From Thermaceae bacterium (GTDB lineage Bacteria; Deinococcota; Deinococci; Deinococcales; Thermaceae): 64,000 nt of DNA. Location of the stretch: positions 1 through 64,000 of the forward strand of contig JADMIM010000006.1 of the NCBI GenBank assembly GCA_015478585.1. Reading direction: 5' to 3'. This document shows positions 33,132-41,020 of this stretch, piece by piece (the stretch's first letter is position 1; the number at the start of each line of letters is the position of its first letter). A model generated the notes under the pieces. The model worked only from the letters and a program-made list of their open reading frames with translations. It searched no databases and had not been told where the DNA came from. Both the position numbers and the translations under genes were made by a program.

Positions 33132-33677
33132 ATGGCGAAACTGCCCAAGCTTGAGACCCTCTCCCTGGCCGAGTATTTAGCGGGCGAGGCGCGGAGAACG
33201 AGGCCCTACGAATACCTTGACGGGCAGGTGTACCCGCTCCCCGAGGAGTCCCCGGCCCACGCACAACTTCGGCAGAACCTGACCAGCCTGCTAAAAGAAC
33301 CAACCGAGCGCGAAGGCAGCCGGTTCTATAGCAGCGACAGGCTGAAAATCGGGGCCAACCGGGTCTACTACCCAGACCTGATGGTGGTCTCGCAGCCCAG
33401 CGAAAACCCGCAATACCTCGAATACCCCAATCTGGTCGTAGAAATCGCCACCTGGGAGACCGAGCGCACCGACCGAGGCGAGAAACTGCTAATGTATCAG
33501 AGCATTCCAGGGCTGGTGATGTACCTGGTCATCCATAGCGAACGCCGGGTGGTGGAGGTGCTCGAGCGCGGCCTGCGTGGCAACTGGCGCTACCAAGCGC
33601 TCGGCCATGATGGGGAAATCGAGCTATATAGCCCGCAGGTGAAGCTGGGGCTGGGGGAAATCTACAAAGGGCTGTAG
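33132..33677 (+). CDS. Uma2-family (DUF820) endonuclease-like protein
   Basis: The 181-residue protein has the Uma2 PD-(D/E)XK pattern: YEYLDGQVYPLPEESPAHAQL (the conserved E is D here), YYPDLMVVSQP and NLVVEIATWETERTDRGEKLLMYQSIPGLVMYLVI. The role of these proteins is not established; they are often numerous in cyanobacteria and Deinococcota. CATAAT (33120-33125) ends six bases before the ATG. A second family member is at 35762-36313. Confidence 0.8.
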   Translation: MAKLPKLETLSLAEYLAGEARRTRPYEYLDGQVYPLPEESPAHAQLRQNLTSLLKEPTEREGSRFYSSDRLKIGANRVYYPDLMVVSQPSENPQYLEYPNLVVEIATWETERTDRGEKLLMYQSIPGLVMYLVIHSERRVVEVLERGLRGNWRYQALGHDGEIELYSPQVKLGLGEIYKGL

Positions 33678-33692
33678 GGTAGCACCCAAAAA

Positions 33693-34547
33693 TCAACCGA
33701 ACAAAAACCGCATCACCTCGGGGAAGCGCCGCGCCCAGTGGGCCTCGTTGTGGACTCCTTCTTTGTCCTCAAGGTATTGGTAATCTTGGCCCGGCCTCCA
33801 ACCCTTTTGCAGCAGCAGTTTGTCCATCCGCCGCACGCCCTCCAAGTAGCGCCTGCTGCTGACGTGCGAGAGGGTAATCTCGCGGTAGCCCACATCCATG
33901 TAGAGCTTGCCAGCAACCTGCGCGGCCCCCTCCACGTAGCCATAAATGGCCCCCTCGGCAAACCAGAACGAGGGGCTGATCACACCGGCCTTACCAAAGA
34001 CTTGGGGGAATCGGTAATAGGCATACAAACTAATCAGGCCGCCCATCGAAGAGCCCATCACCCCGGTGTTTTCTCGGCCCGGCAAGGTGCGAAACTCGAG
34101 GTCTACCAGGGGTTTTACGGTTTGGATGAGGAACTCGAGGTAAGCCTGGCCTTTGCCACCCCCGTGTTTGGGGTCGCGGAAGGGGCTGTACTCGTTGAGG
34201 CGCTCCACTCCGGCGTTGGGAATCCCCACCACAATGGCCTCTAAGCCTTCCTGGGCGAGCATTTCCATGCTCTCGTCCACCTGCCACTCGCCTACGTAGC
34301 TGAGTGCATTGTCGAAGATATTCTGCCCATCGTGCATATATAGCACCGGATAATGCCGATGGCTGCGTGCATAAGAAGGCGGCAGATACACCGCTATATC
34401 CCGCTTGTTGTCCAGTTGGGGGCTCTTCAGGCCAGAGAGCACGCGCACATCACCGACCACCGTATGACCTAGCCCATTCGGATGGGCCCGCCAGTGCATT
34501 TCCCCCTCCGAGGAGTGCGCATCTACCGCGTTGTGGGCCTGAGGCAT
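33693..34547 (-). CDS. Esterase-D-like alpha/beta hydrolase
   Basis: The 284-residue protein belongs to the putative esterase family (COG2819-like). Features are VYLPPSYARSHRHYPVLYMHDGQNIFD, the nucleophile serine in GVMGSSMGGLISLYA and a C-terminal His in GVHNEAHWARRFPEV. No signal peptide is seen. TAAAAT (34559-34554) ends six bases before the ATG on the minus strand. An inner ATG at residue 17 is possible. Substrates of related enzymes include S-formylglutathione, siderophores and sugar esters; none is indicated here. Confidence 0.8.
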   Translation of the reverse strand: MPQAHNAVDAHSSEGEMHWRAHPNGLGHTVVGDVRVLSGLKSPQLDNKRDIAVYLPPSYARSHRHYPVLYMHDGQNIFDNALSYVGEWQVDESMEMLAQEGLEAIVVGIPNAGVERLNEYSPFRDPKHGGGKGQAYLEFLIQTVKPLVDLEFRTLPGRENTGVMGSSMGGLISLYAYYRFPQVFGKAGVISPSFWFAEGAIYGYVEGAAQVAGKLYMDVGYREITLSHVSSRRYLEGVRRMDKLLLQKGWRPGQDYQYLEDKEGVHNEAHWARRFPEVMRFLFG

Positions 34548-34647
34548 GGGGCTATTTTACGCACATCCGGCCCAAATGGAAGTCTATATCCCGCTATTTG
34601 TCACATAGCCCGACATTACATCAGCCATTTTCCCCGAGCATAGGCTC

Positions 34648-35304
34648 ATGCCTGCCCTACCTTGGCCGCCCCTATGGTGGCGTTCTCGAGCCTGGTTTGT
34701 GGGAGTACTGCTAGCCAATGCGACGCTGGCCCAGACCAATCCATGCAATCCGACCTTTTACCCCACCGACCCCAACCTCCAGCGCCAATACCACGTGCTA
34801 GGAGGAAACCAGACCTACTTGCAGACTTTTGCCGCCACCAGCAGCACGCTCACCGAAATCCGTAAATACCCCGACCACACCGAACAAACCCCCTGGACTT
34901 GCAGCGACCAGGGCTTGAGCACCCTGCCCGAAGGTGAGCAGTCCATTCCGGGGGGAAGCGTGCGCCTGACCAAGCTAACCGGGGTGATTATTCCCAGCGA
35001 CGAGACCTGGAAAGTAGGCAAAAGCTGGATCTACCGCTACGAACTCAAGGGCAAGATTGCTCTGTTCGACCTGAGCGGCTTTCTAGAAGTTACTAACCGC
35101 GTCGTTGCCAAGGAGACCGTCGAGGTTCCTGCTGGAAAGTTCGAGGCTTTGCGCATCGAGGCCAGCTTTCAGGGTCAGTTTGGGATGGGCTTTGGTGGCA
35201 AGGCCACCTACTGGTTCGCCCAGGGCGTGGGTGTAGTCAAGCAACTCAGCGAGGGTAGCTTTGGCGGACAGAGCCTCGAGCTAGTAGAGCTGAAGAGGGG
35301 GTGA
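34648..35304 (+). CDS. Secreted hypothetical protein
   Basis: The 218-residue protein has an N-terminal hydrophobic segment (WWRSRAWFVGVLLANATLAQ, cleavage probably after LAQ). The mature part is beta-rich with two or three cysteines and resembles DUF3108-type envelope proteins (WIYRYELKGKIALFDLSGFLEVTNRVVAKETVEVPAGKFEALRIEA). Function is unknown. The last codons run into a degenerate heptamer array from 35289. It is divergent from the esterase gene over 100 bases. Confidence 0.65.
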   Translation: MPALPWPPLWWRSRAWFVGVLLANATLAQTNPCNPTFYPTDPNLQRQYHVLGGNQTYLQTFAATSSTLTEIRKYPDHTEQTPWTCSDQGLSTLPEGEQSIPGGSVRLTKLTGVIIPSDETWKVGKSWIYRYELKGKIALFDLSGFLEVTNRVVAKETVEVPAGKFEALRIEASFQGQFGMGFGGKATYWFAQGVGVVKQLSEGSFGGQSLELVELKRG

Positions 35305-35442
35305 AAAGTGGGATGTGGAAAGCAGAGAGCTAAGCGCTAAAGACGGTCGAATGTCTTTATAGCTAATCTCGGGTAGCTTTTCTCCCTGCAAAGCAGGTTC
35401 CCTCTCCCGCTGGGAGAGGGTTAGCACTATCGCGGCCTTCAT

Positions 35443-35476
35443 TGACAGTTGGCTCTGAGAGCAGAGCCAACTGTCA
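35443..35476. repeat. 34-base inverted repeat
   Basis: TGACAGTTGGCTCT and AGAGCCAACTGTCA form a perfect 14-base stem around GAGAGC. No T-run follows on either strand, so a protein-binding or structural role is as likely as termination. Confidence 0.7.
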
Positions 35477-35679
35477 GTCTGGGAGGCAATTCCTAAAGCT
35501 TTCGTTGGGTTAAACATTATGAAGACTGCTCTAGGCCCACCTGTTCCAGCAAAGCCCAGGTTAGCCGCAGAGCGGCTATGGCCTACGGCCACCCCCTCCA
35601 GGTTACGGGCAGAGCACTAGGCCCAACGGGCCGGGCTTGGCCCGTGCAAGCACTAGCCGCATAGATACCAAAGGGCCTT

Positions 35680-35755
35680 AAAGCTACATCAGGACAGCAT
35701 AATTGCCTTATCAAGAAACGCTGTCCAGGATGCGGTTTGGCTTTTGAGCTTTGGG
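35680..35755 (+). repeat. Heptamer-armed repeat core, copy 3
   Basis: AAAGCTACATCAGGACAGC, ATAATTGCCTTATCAAGAAA and CGCTGTCCAGGATGCGGTTT align base for base with copies 1 and 2. The hairpin AAACGCTGTCC/AGGATGCGGTTT is preserved with compensating changes. Confidence 0.75.
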
Positions 35756-35761
35756 CTGTTC

Positions 35762-36313
35762 TTAGCCCTCGAATAGTTCTGCGACCTTGCAGCTAAAGCC
35801 CGAAAGCACTTGCTGGGCCTCTAAGATGTCGGTCTCCTTGAAGGTGCGCATGGTGCCGTCGGGCAGGTGGGCTTCGACTTGTTTGAAGCGCGGGTAGACC
35901 AGCCAGACCATGCGGGTTCCGGCAGCGAAGTAGTCCTCGAGGTGCTCCTTGACCGCTTCAACGGTGTCGCCCAGAGCGATAATTTCTACTGCCAGGTCGG
36001 GGGCAATCTCCCAAAAGCCCTGGGGCACTCCGCTTTTGGGAACCCGCTCGCGCTGTATGAACCAGATATCCGGGCCGCGTACCCGATCGGGATCGCGCCG
36101 CAGCACGAAACCCGACTTCAGGCCGACCCGCCCGTGAGTGCCCCCCTTGGCCCAGATCCGCAGGCGGCTGGCGAGTTCAGCCGCAATCTCCCCGTGGATT
36201 GCCCCCAGGGGCGTGATTTCAACCATCTCACCGTCCAGCAACTCGGTGTTTTTGCTGTCGTGCAAACGGCTATATTCTTTGGCGGTCAGGGTTCCTTTGA
36301 CCAGAACGCTCAT
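35762..36313 (-). CDS. Uma2-family (DUF820) protein, second copy
   Basis: The 183-residue protein has LTAKEYSRLHDSKNTELLDGEMVEITPLGAIHG, GPDIWFIQRE and PDLAVEIIALGDTVEAVKEHLEDYFAAGTRMVWLVYP, with the Asp, Glu and Lys positions of the Uma2 nuclease fold (K is replaced by I-A-L in EIIALGD, so one catalytic residue is unclear). GGGAGGAAAC precedes the ATG. It is only distantly similar to the copy at 33132-33677. Confidence 0.8.
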   Translation of the reverse strand: MSVLVKGTLTAKEYSRLHDSKNTELLDGEMVEITPLGAIHGEIAAELASRLRIWAKGGTHGRVGLKSGFVLRRDPDRVRGPDIWFIQRERVPKSGVPQGFWEIAPDLAVEIIALGDTVEAVKEHLEDYFAAGTRMVWLVYPRFKQVEAHLPDGTMRTFKETDILEAQQVLSGFSCKVAELFEG

Positions 36314-36527
36314 GTTTCCTCCCGGACTGATATTTCATCTCTTGCAGCACATCTGGCGGATAGATGGCAGCTAAAGGTCTCTTCACCCTAGATGACGCAA
36401 GCCCTGCCCTGAAGCAGAGCCCTCGAGCCAGACTGGCTAAACCATCCTCATCGGCGGAGTTGGGCGGGAAGGGTTGGGATGAGGAACTATGGTTTGGTTC
36501 ATGGTAAGGCTATACTGCTTCCTAAGC

Positions 36528-37271
36528 ATGAGAGTGGCTCTTTTTGTAACCTGTCTGACCGACCAATTCTATGCCGAGGCCGGGGTGGCGGCCGTCAAAC
36601 TGCTGCGCAGCCTGGGCTGTGAGGTGGCCTTCCCCAAAGCCCAAACCTGTTGCGGTCAGCCTGCCTACAACGCGGGCTATTGGAAGGAGGCCCGCCAGAT
36701 GGCCGACCACACCCTCGAGGTCTTCGCCGAGGCCGAGTACGTGGTGCTGCCTTCGGGCTCCTGCACCACCATGGTGCGGGCCTTTTACCCCGAACTCTAC
36801 CGCGACACCCCCAAAACCTTCGAGAAAGCCGATGCCCTCAGCCGCAAAACCTTCGAGCTGGCTGAGTTTATCGTCAAGGTGCTGGGCATAACCAAGCTGG
36901 GACAGGGGCTCGAGGGCCAGCGCATCGCCTATCACCACGGCTGTCACGCCCTGCGCGAGTTGGGCATCAAAAATGAACCCTTGGCGCTGCTTAAGAACGC
37001 CGGTGCGGAAATTGTGGACTGGGAAGCGGCAATGGAGTGCTGCGGCTTTGGCGGGCTGTTCTCGGTCAAGCTGCCCGAGGTGGCTTTGAGCATGGCCGAC
37101 CGCAAACTGCAAACCCTGCCCCCGGTGGACTACCTGACCAGTGCCGATGGCGGCTGTATGTTGCATCTCTCGGGCCGCATCGAAAACCGCAAGCTGAATG
37201 TGCCTGTAAAGCCCCTGGCTACGGTGCTCTGGGAGGCCAGCCAGGTCAAGGAGGCTACCCGTGCAGGTTAA
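36528..37271 (+). CDS. lutA: Lactate utilization protein A-like Fe-S protein
   Basis: About 247 residues from ATG 36528. Two CCG domains are present, AQTCCGQPAYNAGYW and MECCGFGGLFSVKLPEV, with the linked Cys in SGSCTTM and HHGCHALREL. LutA-LutB-LutC oxidise L-lactate to pyruvate at the membrane. TATACT (36511-36516) lies 11 bases before the start. It overlaps the next gene by 11 bases. No lutC gene is adjacent. Confidence 0.87.
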   Translation: MRVALFVTCLTDQFYAEAGVAAVKLLRSLGCEVAFPKAQTCCGQPAYNAGYWKEARQMADHTLEVFAEAEYVVLPSGSCTTMVRAFYPELYRDTPKTFEKADALSRKTFELAEFIVKVLGITKLGQGLEGQRIAYHHGCHALRELGIKNEPLALLKNAGAEIVDWEAAMECCGFGGLFSVKLPEVALSMADRKLQTLPPVDYLTSADGGCMLHLSGRIENRKLNVPVKPLATVLWEASQVKEATRAG

Positions 37272-38652
37272 GGCTAACGACTACCCCAAAGAATCGGCTC
37301 GGGTGCTGCGCGAGGAACCCGGCGTGCGTGAATCGGTGACAGCAGCCACCCTCAACTTCGATGGCAAGCGCCGCCAGATGTACGCCGAGGTAGATTCCGA
37401 GGAGTGGCGCGACTTTGCTGAGGGGGTCAAAAACCACGTTCTGTCGAACCTCGGCACCTACTTGACCCAGGCCGAGGCGGCCCTACAGCGCAACGGGGTA
37501 CAAGTCCACTGGGCTGAGGATGCCGAGGCGGCCCAGCGCATCGTGGCGGATATCGCCAAAGCTAACCAAGTCCAACGGGTGGTCAAGGCCAAGACTATGG
37601 TCTCGGAGGAACTCGGGATCAATCCCATGCTCGAGGGGCTAGGAATGGAAGTGCTCGAGACCGATTTGGGCGAGTACATCATCCAACTGCTCGACCAGCC
37701 CCCCAGCCATATCATCGGGCCAGCCATTCATTTGAGCTTGGAGCAGATACGCAAGCTGTTCCACGAGCGTTTTGATACCCCCCCCGAGGCCGCCCCCGAA
37801 CTGCTCGCAGCCACCGCCCGCAAACTGCTGCGGGAGGGCTTCCTGAAGGCCGACATGGGCATTTCGGGCGGGAATTTCCTGGTGGCTGAAACCGGAACCC
37901 TGGCCCTGATTGAGAACGAGGGCAATATCCGCCTTTCCACTTCAGCCCCCCGCATTCACGTGGCGCTGGTGGGCCTCGAGAAGCTGTTGCCGCGCTTTTC
38001 CGACCTCTCGGTGTTTTTGTCCCTCACTGCCAGAGCCGCTACCGGACAACGTTTGGGCACTTTTGTCTCGCTGATCCAGGGGCCGCGCCGCGCGGGCGAG
38101 AGCGATGGCCCGGAGGAAGTTCATGTGGTTTTGGTGGACAACGGGCGCAGCAGCGTGCTGGCCGACCGCGAAGCCTGGGAAACCCTGCGCTGCGTGCGCT
38201 GCGGAGCCTGCCTCAACGCTTGCCCGGTCTACCGTCAGACCGGAGGCCATGCCTACGGCTATGTTTATAGCGGCCCGATTGGGGCCATTCTGGCTCCGGG
38301 CCTGGTGGGCCTGGAGAACACCAAGCCGCTGCCCTACGCCTCCTCGCTGTGCGGAGCCTGTTTCCAGGCTTGCCCGGTGCGCATCCCCATCCCCAAGCTG
38401 CTCCTGACCTGGCGCAACCGCGCGGTGGAGCAGGGCTTGCAGCCGCAGCTCGAGGCCGCCGCCATCAAGGGCTACGCTGCCGCCATGACCCGTCCCTGGG
38501 CCTACAATCTGGGCTCGAGGGCCCTACGGATGCTGCCCAAAGAAGCCCTGGACAACACGGTTTTGCCGGTGGTGAAAGCCTGGACTGAGGGAAGAGCGGG
38601 GATCAAACCCAGCCCCAAGAGCTTTAGGGAGCTGTGGGACGAAGGGATTTAG
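37261..38652 (+). CDS. lutB: Lactate utilization protein B-like Fe-S protein (LUD domain)
   Basis: The 463-residue protein starts with GTG inside the lutA end. An N-terminal LUD (DUF162) domain runs to about 300 (SGGNFLVAETGTLALIENEGN, ISTSAPR-like LSTSAPRIHV). It is followed by two [4Fe-4S] motifs, CVRCGACLNACPVY and CGACFQACPVRIP, and a C-terminal tail with KSFRELW. It is the electron-transfer partner of LutA. Length and motif order match LutB. Confidence 0.9.
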   Translation: MQVKANDYPKESARVLREEPGVRESVTAATLNFDGKRRQMYAEVDSEEWRDFAEGVKNHVLSNLGTYLTQAEAALQRNGVQVHWAEDAEAAQRIVADIAKANQVQRVVKAKTMVSEELGINPMLEGLGMEVLETDLGEYIIQLLDQPPSHIIGPAIHLSLEQIRKLFHERFDTPPEAAPELLAATARKLLREGFLKADMGISGGNFLVAETGTLALIENEGNIRLSTSAPRIHVALVGLEKLLPRFSDLSVFLSLTARAATGQRLGTFVSLIQGPRRAGESDGPEEVHVVLVDNGRSSVLADREAWETLRCVRCGACLNACPVYRQTGGHAYGYVYSGPIGAILAPGLVGLENTKPLPYASSLCGACFQACPVRIPIPKLLLTWRNRAVEQGLQPQLEAAAIKGYAAAMTRPWAYNLGSRALRMLPKEALDNTVLPVVKAWTEGRAGIKPSPKSFRELWDEGI

Positions 38653-38820
38653 TCAAAGCTGTAGATGTTCTTGACCTACGGTGATTCGCTGGCCTTTTAG
38701 CTCAGGGAAATATCCCATCAAGCGAATTATCTCTGCGTGTCCTTTGAAGAGTAGGTAAAGTATAAGCTCAAATCCTCCAGTCCAAAGGTTTCCTGACGTT
38801 TCAAAGGAGCAGCGCAATGG
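38653..38820 (-). pseudogene. Possible gene remnant, C-terminal end
   Basis: The minus strand reads NLWTGGFELILYLLFKGHAE, then a charged segment ending GQEHLQL and TGA, with protein-like composition and lower GC than its neighbours. The open frame continues further, but there it overlaps the better plus-strand frame at 38817. I cannot name the family and it may be chance. Confidence 0.3.
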
Positions 38821-39302
38821 ATAAAGATTGGGCGTTAGGGCTTGGTTGGGAAACCATCGCATCGTCAAACCCGCGCAGTGAACCATACGCTTTCCTGTTC
38901 TGGAAAGGCAAGCCTTTGCTCGAGTGGATGCTCGAGGTACAAAAAACTTACTATCCTTATGGGTAGTTGATGGAGTACGTGATCTCCCCGTAGTGGATCG
39001 TATTAGGTGGGCACCGTTCCGTTGAGGAGAAGGCTGCGGTTGCTCCGACCATTGCACCTTGCCCTCTGTGCGGGTTTTGGGATTACATGACGTTGATAGC
39101 AACAACCGAAGTGGTTAGGGATAAGCTGATAATCGCCGACCTATACAGCGAATCAAGCGATACCCCCGAGTATCAGAAGTTTCCGTTCATGCCCATCATC
39201 TTGCCCTGGCCCGAGTTTGACCGTGCTGTGTCCAGATTGCGAATCCGCGAGGGCTGGGCCTACTGGCGATTTCCTAAGAAGGCTCCGGCTATATCCGAGT
39301 AG
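38817..39302 (+). pseudogene. Broken gene with two in-frame amber codons
   Basis: Read as one frame of 162 codons, the sequence is protein-like throughout. The N-terminus is MDKDWALGLGWETIASSNP, with GGAGC ahead of the ATG. A zinc-knuckle-like APCPLCGFWDY stands near codon 85-90, and the C-terminus is REGWAYWRFPKKAPAISE. Two TAG codons, at 38964-38966 and 38991-38993, interrupt it. The parts before and after stay in the same frame, so point mutation rather than frameshift is the simplest reading. I do not recognise the family; size and composition recall immunity or SMI1-like proteins, without firm support. Confidence 0.55.
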
Positions 39303-39501
39303 AACCTACGAAAAGCTGAGGACTAAGCAGGTAATCGAACGCAAGCCAAAATGGGCTGTGCAGGAGAGAAATTTTGAGTCGGCACTGAAGTTTAGGGGTA
39401 AAGTTATAGACGTTCATCGGAAGCCACAGAAGCCGCCATCCAGCACCGTGAAGGGCACAGCAAAGGTTCGATGTGCTGCTTAGAGAGGGCTCGGAAGATA
39501 C

Positions 39502-39840
39502 CTAGCCCGGCTCGAGCAGCGTCCCTAGCTTGTGTAAGACTTCCAGGACGGTTTCTTCGGGCAGCCTGGTCATAAACTCCGCCTGTCTCGAGCGCCAGTC
39601 TAAATTCTTGGCTTGGTCGCAAAGTACCACGCCGCTCACCGGCAAACCTTCGGGAATCCGCGCCTCGAAGGGATAGCCCTTGACCTGACCAGTAATCGGG
39701 CAAAAAATTGCCAGCCCAACCTTGCCGTTGTAGGCGGCGGGCGAAAGCACCAGCGCCGGGCAACGACCCGCCTGCTCGTGCCCAGATTGAGGATTTAGGG
39801 TAATCCAAACCACGTTCCCGCGCTCTGGGACGTAAGCCAT
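39502..39840 (-). CDS. mazF: MazF/PemK-type toxin
   Basis: The 112-residue protein has YVPERGNVVWITLNPQSGHEQAGRCPALVLSPAAYN, PITGQVKGYPFEARIP and VVLCDQAKNLDWRSRQAEF, all hallmarks of the PemK/MazF endoribonuclease fold, with the catalytic R/T region (DQ.KNLDWR) intact. Its ATG overlaps the MazE stop (TGATG), so translation is coupled. It cleaves mRNA when not bound by MazE. The region before it (39303-39501) has no recognised gene. Confidence 0.9.
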   Translation of the reverse strand: MAYVPERGNVVWITLNPQSGHEQAGRCPALVLSPAAYNGKVGLAIFCPITGQVKGYPFEARIPEGLPVSGVVLCDQAKNLDWRSRQAEFMTRLPEETVLEVLHKLGTLLEPG

Positions 39841-40082
39841 CACCAAACCTCATGGCCCTGAGCTGGCCCGGAATCTATCTCGCGGTGCAGATTCTCTTCA
39901 GTAATTCCAGAGAGCAAATCCTCAAGCCGATAAATCTTTTCGTTCACTGGCTCTACGAGCAACTTTCCTTCGCTGAGGCTCACCTCCACGTTCGCATCGG
40001 GCTCGAGACCCAACTCCGAAGCGTAGGCTTTAGGTATCCGCACCGCCAAGCTGTTTCCCCACATCTGCACACGGGTTTTCAT
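39840..40082 (-). CDS. mazE: MazE-type antitoxin
   Basis: The 80-residue protein has the swapped-hairpin DNA-binding domain MKTRVQMWGNSLAVRIPKAYASELGL and an acidic C-terminal tail (YRLEDLLSGITEENLHREID) that wraps the toxin. On the minus strand TATACT stands 14 bases before the ATG with TAGACT 17 bases further up, a usable promoter in the 67-base divergent gap towards the MNT gene. The pair presumably represses its own promoter. Confidence 0.9.
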   Translation of the reverse strand: MKTRVQMWGNSLAVRIPKAYASELGLEPDANVEVSLSEGKLLVEPVNEKIYRLEDLLSGITEENLHREIDSGPAQGHEVW

Positions 40083-40149
40083 AAGTATCTACAAAGAGTA
40101 TACGTGGCGGGTCATTGCAAGTCTAGGTGGGACAGCTTAGCGTAAAGCC

Positions 40150-40458
40150 ATGCGGCGCAACTCCGTACTGGACATCCTCGAGGAGCGCCTTCCGGCACTG
40201 GTCGAGGGCTATGGCCTAAAAAGCCTGCACCTGTTTGGCTCTACCGCAACTGACGATGCCCGACCCAATAGCGATGTGGATTTTCTGGTGGAGTTCGAGC
40301 GGCCCACTTTCGAAAACTACATCGGCCTCAAGCTCGAGCTCGAGGAAATGCTGGGCACACCGGTAGATTTGGTCAGCCCCAGCAAAATCCCCTCCGAGCT
40401 TCGGGGCGGGCTCGAGCGCGAAGCCCTGCCGATTGTAGAGCGGTCTTGGTCTATATGA
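40150..40458 (+). CDS. mntA: MNT-type nucleotidyltransferase antitoxin
   Basis: The 102-residue protein carries the minimal nucleotidyltransferase signature GS-X10-DxD: LFGSTATDDARPNSDVDFLVEF, with LVSPSKIPSELRGGLEREAL near the end. MntA-type antitoxins inactivate HepT by adding AMP to it. The next gene overlaps its end by four bases and encodes the HepT-like partner. It is divergent from MazE. Confidence 0.87.
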   Translation: MRRNSVLDILEERLPALVEGYGLKSLHLFGSTATDDARPNSDVDFLVEFERPTFENYIGLKLELEEMLGTPVDLVSPSKIPSELRGGLEREALPIVERSWSI

Positions 40459-40814
40459 ATCCTCACTTTCAGCTTCAGCAAATGCAGCAAGCCGCCGCGC
40501 GGGCGCTGGAATATACCACCCACCTGGAGTTTACCGACTTCGTGCGCGACCCCCGCACCCAGGAAGCGGTGCTCCTGAACCTCGAGCGCCTGGGGCTGTC
40601 CGCTACCCAGCTCTCAGCAGAATTCCGTGACCAACACCCAGAAATCAAGTGGCCCCAGATCGCCGTCCTGGCCCAGCTTCCCAGACTACATTTTGGCCTT
40701 CAGGAGGAGATTATCTGGGATTTGCTCCAGACCAAGCTGCCCTTATGGTTGGGGCAAATTTCTGCCCTCGAGGGCTTGGATGCCGAGGGCCAAAGGCAAA
40801 ACGCAGAGAGCTAG
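40455..40814 (+). CDS. hepT: HepT-like (HEPN) protein with degenerate active site
   Basis: About 119 residues; ATG 40455 overlaps the MNT gene. The alignment to HepT/DUF86 is clear: ALEYTTHLEFTDFVRDPRTQEAVLLNLERLG, EFRDQHPEIKWPQIAVL, EEIIWDLLQTKLP. However, the RNase/AMPylation motif, usually R-X4-H-X-Y (as MRDVLIHDYFG), reads LAQLPRLHFGL: the Arg is lost from its place and no Tyr follows the His. The protein may be a decayed or non-toxic member. The last residues (EGQRQNAES) are encoded by a heptamer array and the TAG belongs to a MITE-like element. Confidence 0.75.
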   Translation: MNPHFQLQQMQQAAARALEYTTHLEFTDFVRDPRTQEAVLLNLERLGLSATQLSAEFRDQHPEIKWPQIAVLAQLPRLHFGLQEEIIWDLLQTKLPLWLGQISALEGLDAEGQRQNAES

Positions 40815-40816
40815 AG
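40782..40816 (+). repeat. Heptamer array inside the end of hepT
   Basis: GCCGAGG, GCCAAAG, GCAAAAC, GCAGAGA, GCTAGAG follow one another without slip. The hepT stop codon is in the last unit. Confidence 0.75.
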
Positions 40817-40887
40817 CGGTTTTCGAAAAGAATCTTGGGGTAGCCTGGGCCTATTGACTGCGCTCATCTGAGCAGAGAACCGCGATA
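40812..40887 (+). mobile_element. MITE-like element, type B, copy 2
   Basis: The 76-base element runs from TA+GAGCGGTTTTCGAAAAG to GAGAACCGCGA+TA, near-identical in reverse to 21137-21211 and 56224-56299. Its first three bases are the hepT stop codon. Confidence 0.75.
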
Positions 40888-40904
40888 AGGTCAAAGACAA
40901 TATA

Positions 40905-41017
40905 CAAGGGGCCTTAAAGCTACATCAGGAAAGCATAATTGCCCTATCAAAAAACGCTGTGCAGGACGCAGCTTGTGTTTTTGACCTGTGACCTGCGACT
41001 CGAGACTTGCGACAACC
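40905..41017 (+). repeat. Heptamer-armed repeat, copy 4
   Basis: The core reads AAAGCTACATCAGGAAAGC, ATAATTGCCCTATCAAAAAA and CGCTGTGCAGGACGCAGC, followed by TTGTGTTTTTGACC. The right arm (40983-41017) is GACCTGT, GACCTGC, GACTCGA, GACTTGC, GACAACC, ending three bases before the manA stop. It lies between convergent genes. Confidence 0.75.
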
Positions 41018-41020
41018 CTT

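Larger units (their letters stand above)
35289..35761. other. Repeat-filled convergent intergenic region
   Basis: Between two convergent genes lie, in order: a loose heptamer array (35289-35351), a CCCTCTCCC/GGGAGAGGG palindrome (about 35398-35420), a 34-base hairpin (35443-35476), a block GCGGCTATGGCCTACGGCCA (35572-35591) also found at 46353-46372, and the heptamer-armed core copy 3 (about 35680-35755). No gene was recognised. Confidence 0.7.

Noticed and set aside
39217-39483. 88-codon plus-strand frame after the broken gene
   Set aside because: Its first part is a shadow of the broken gene's frame and the rest has no recognisable pattern.
39404-39853. Alternative minus-strand frame overlapping mazF
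   Set aside because: MazF/MazE motifs are in the other frame and the two genes overlap in the usual TGATG way.
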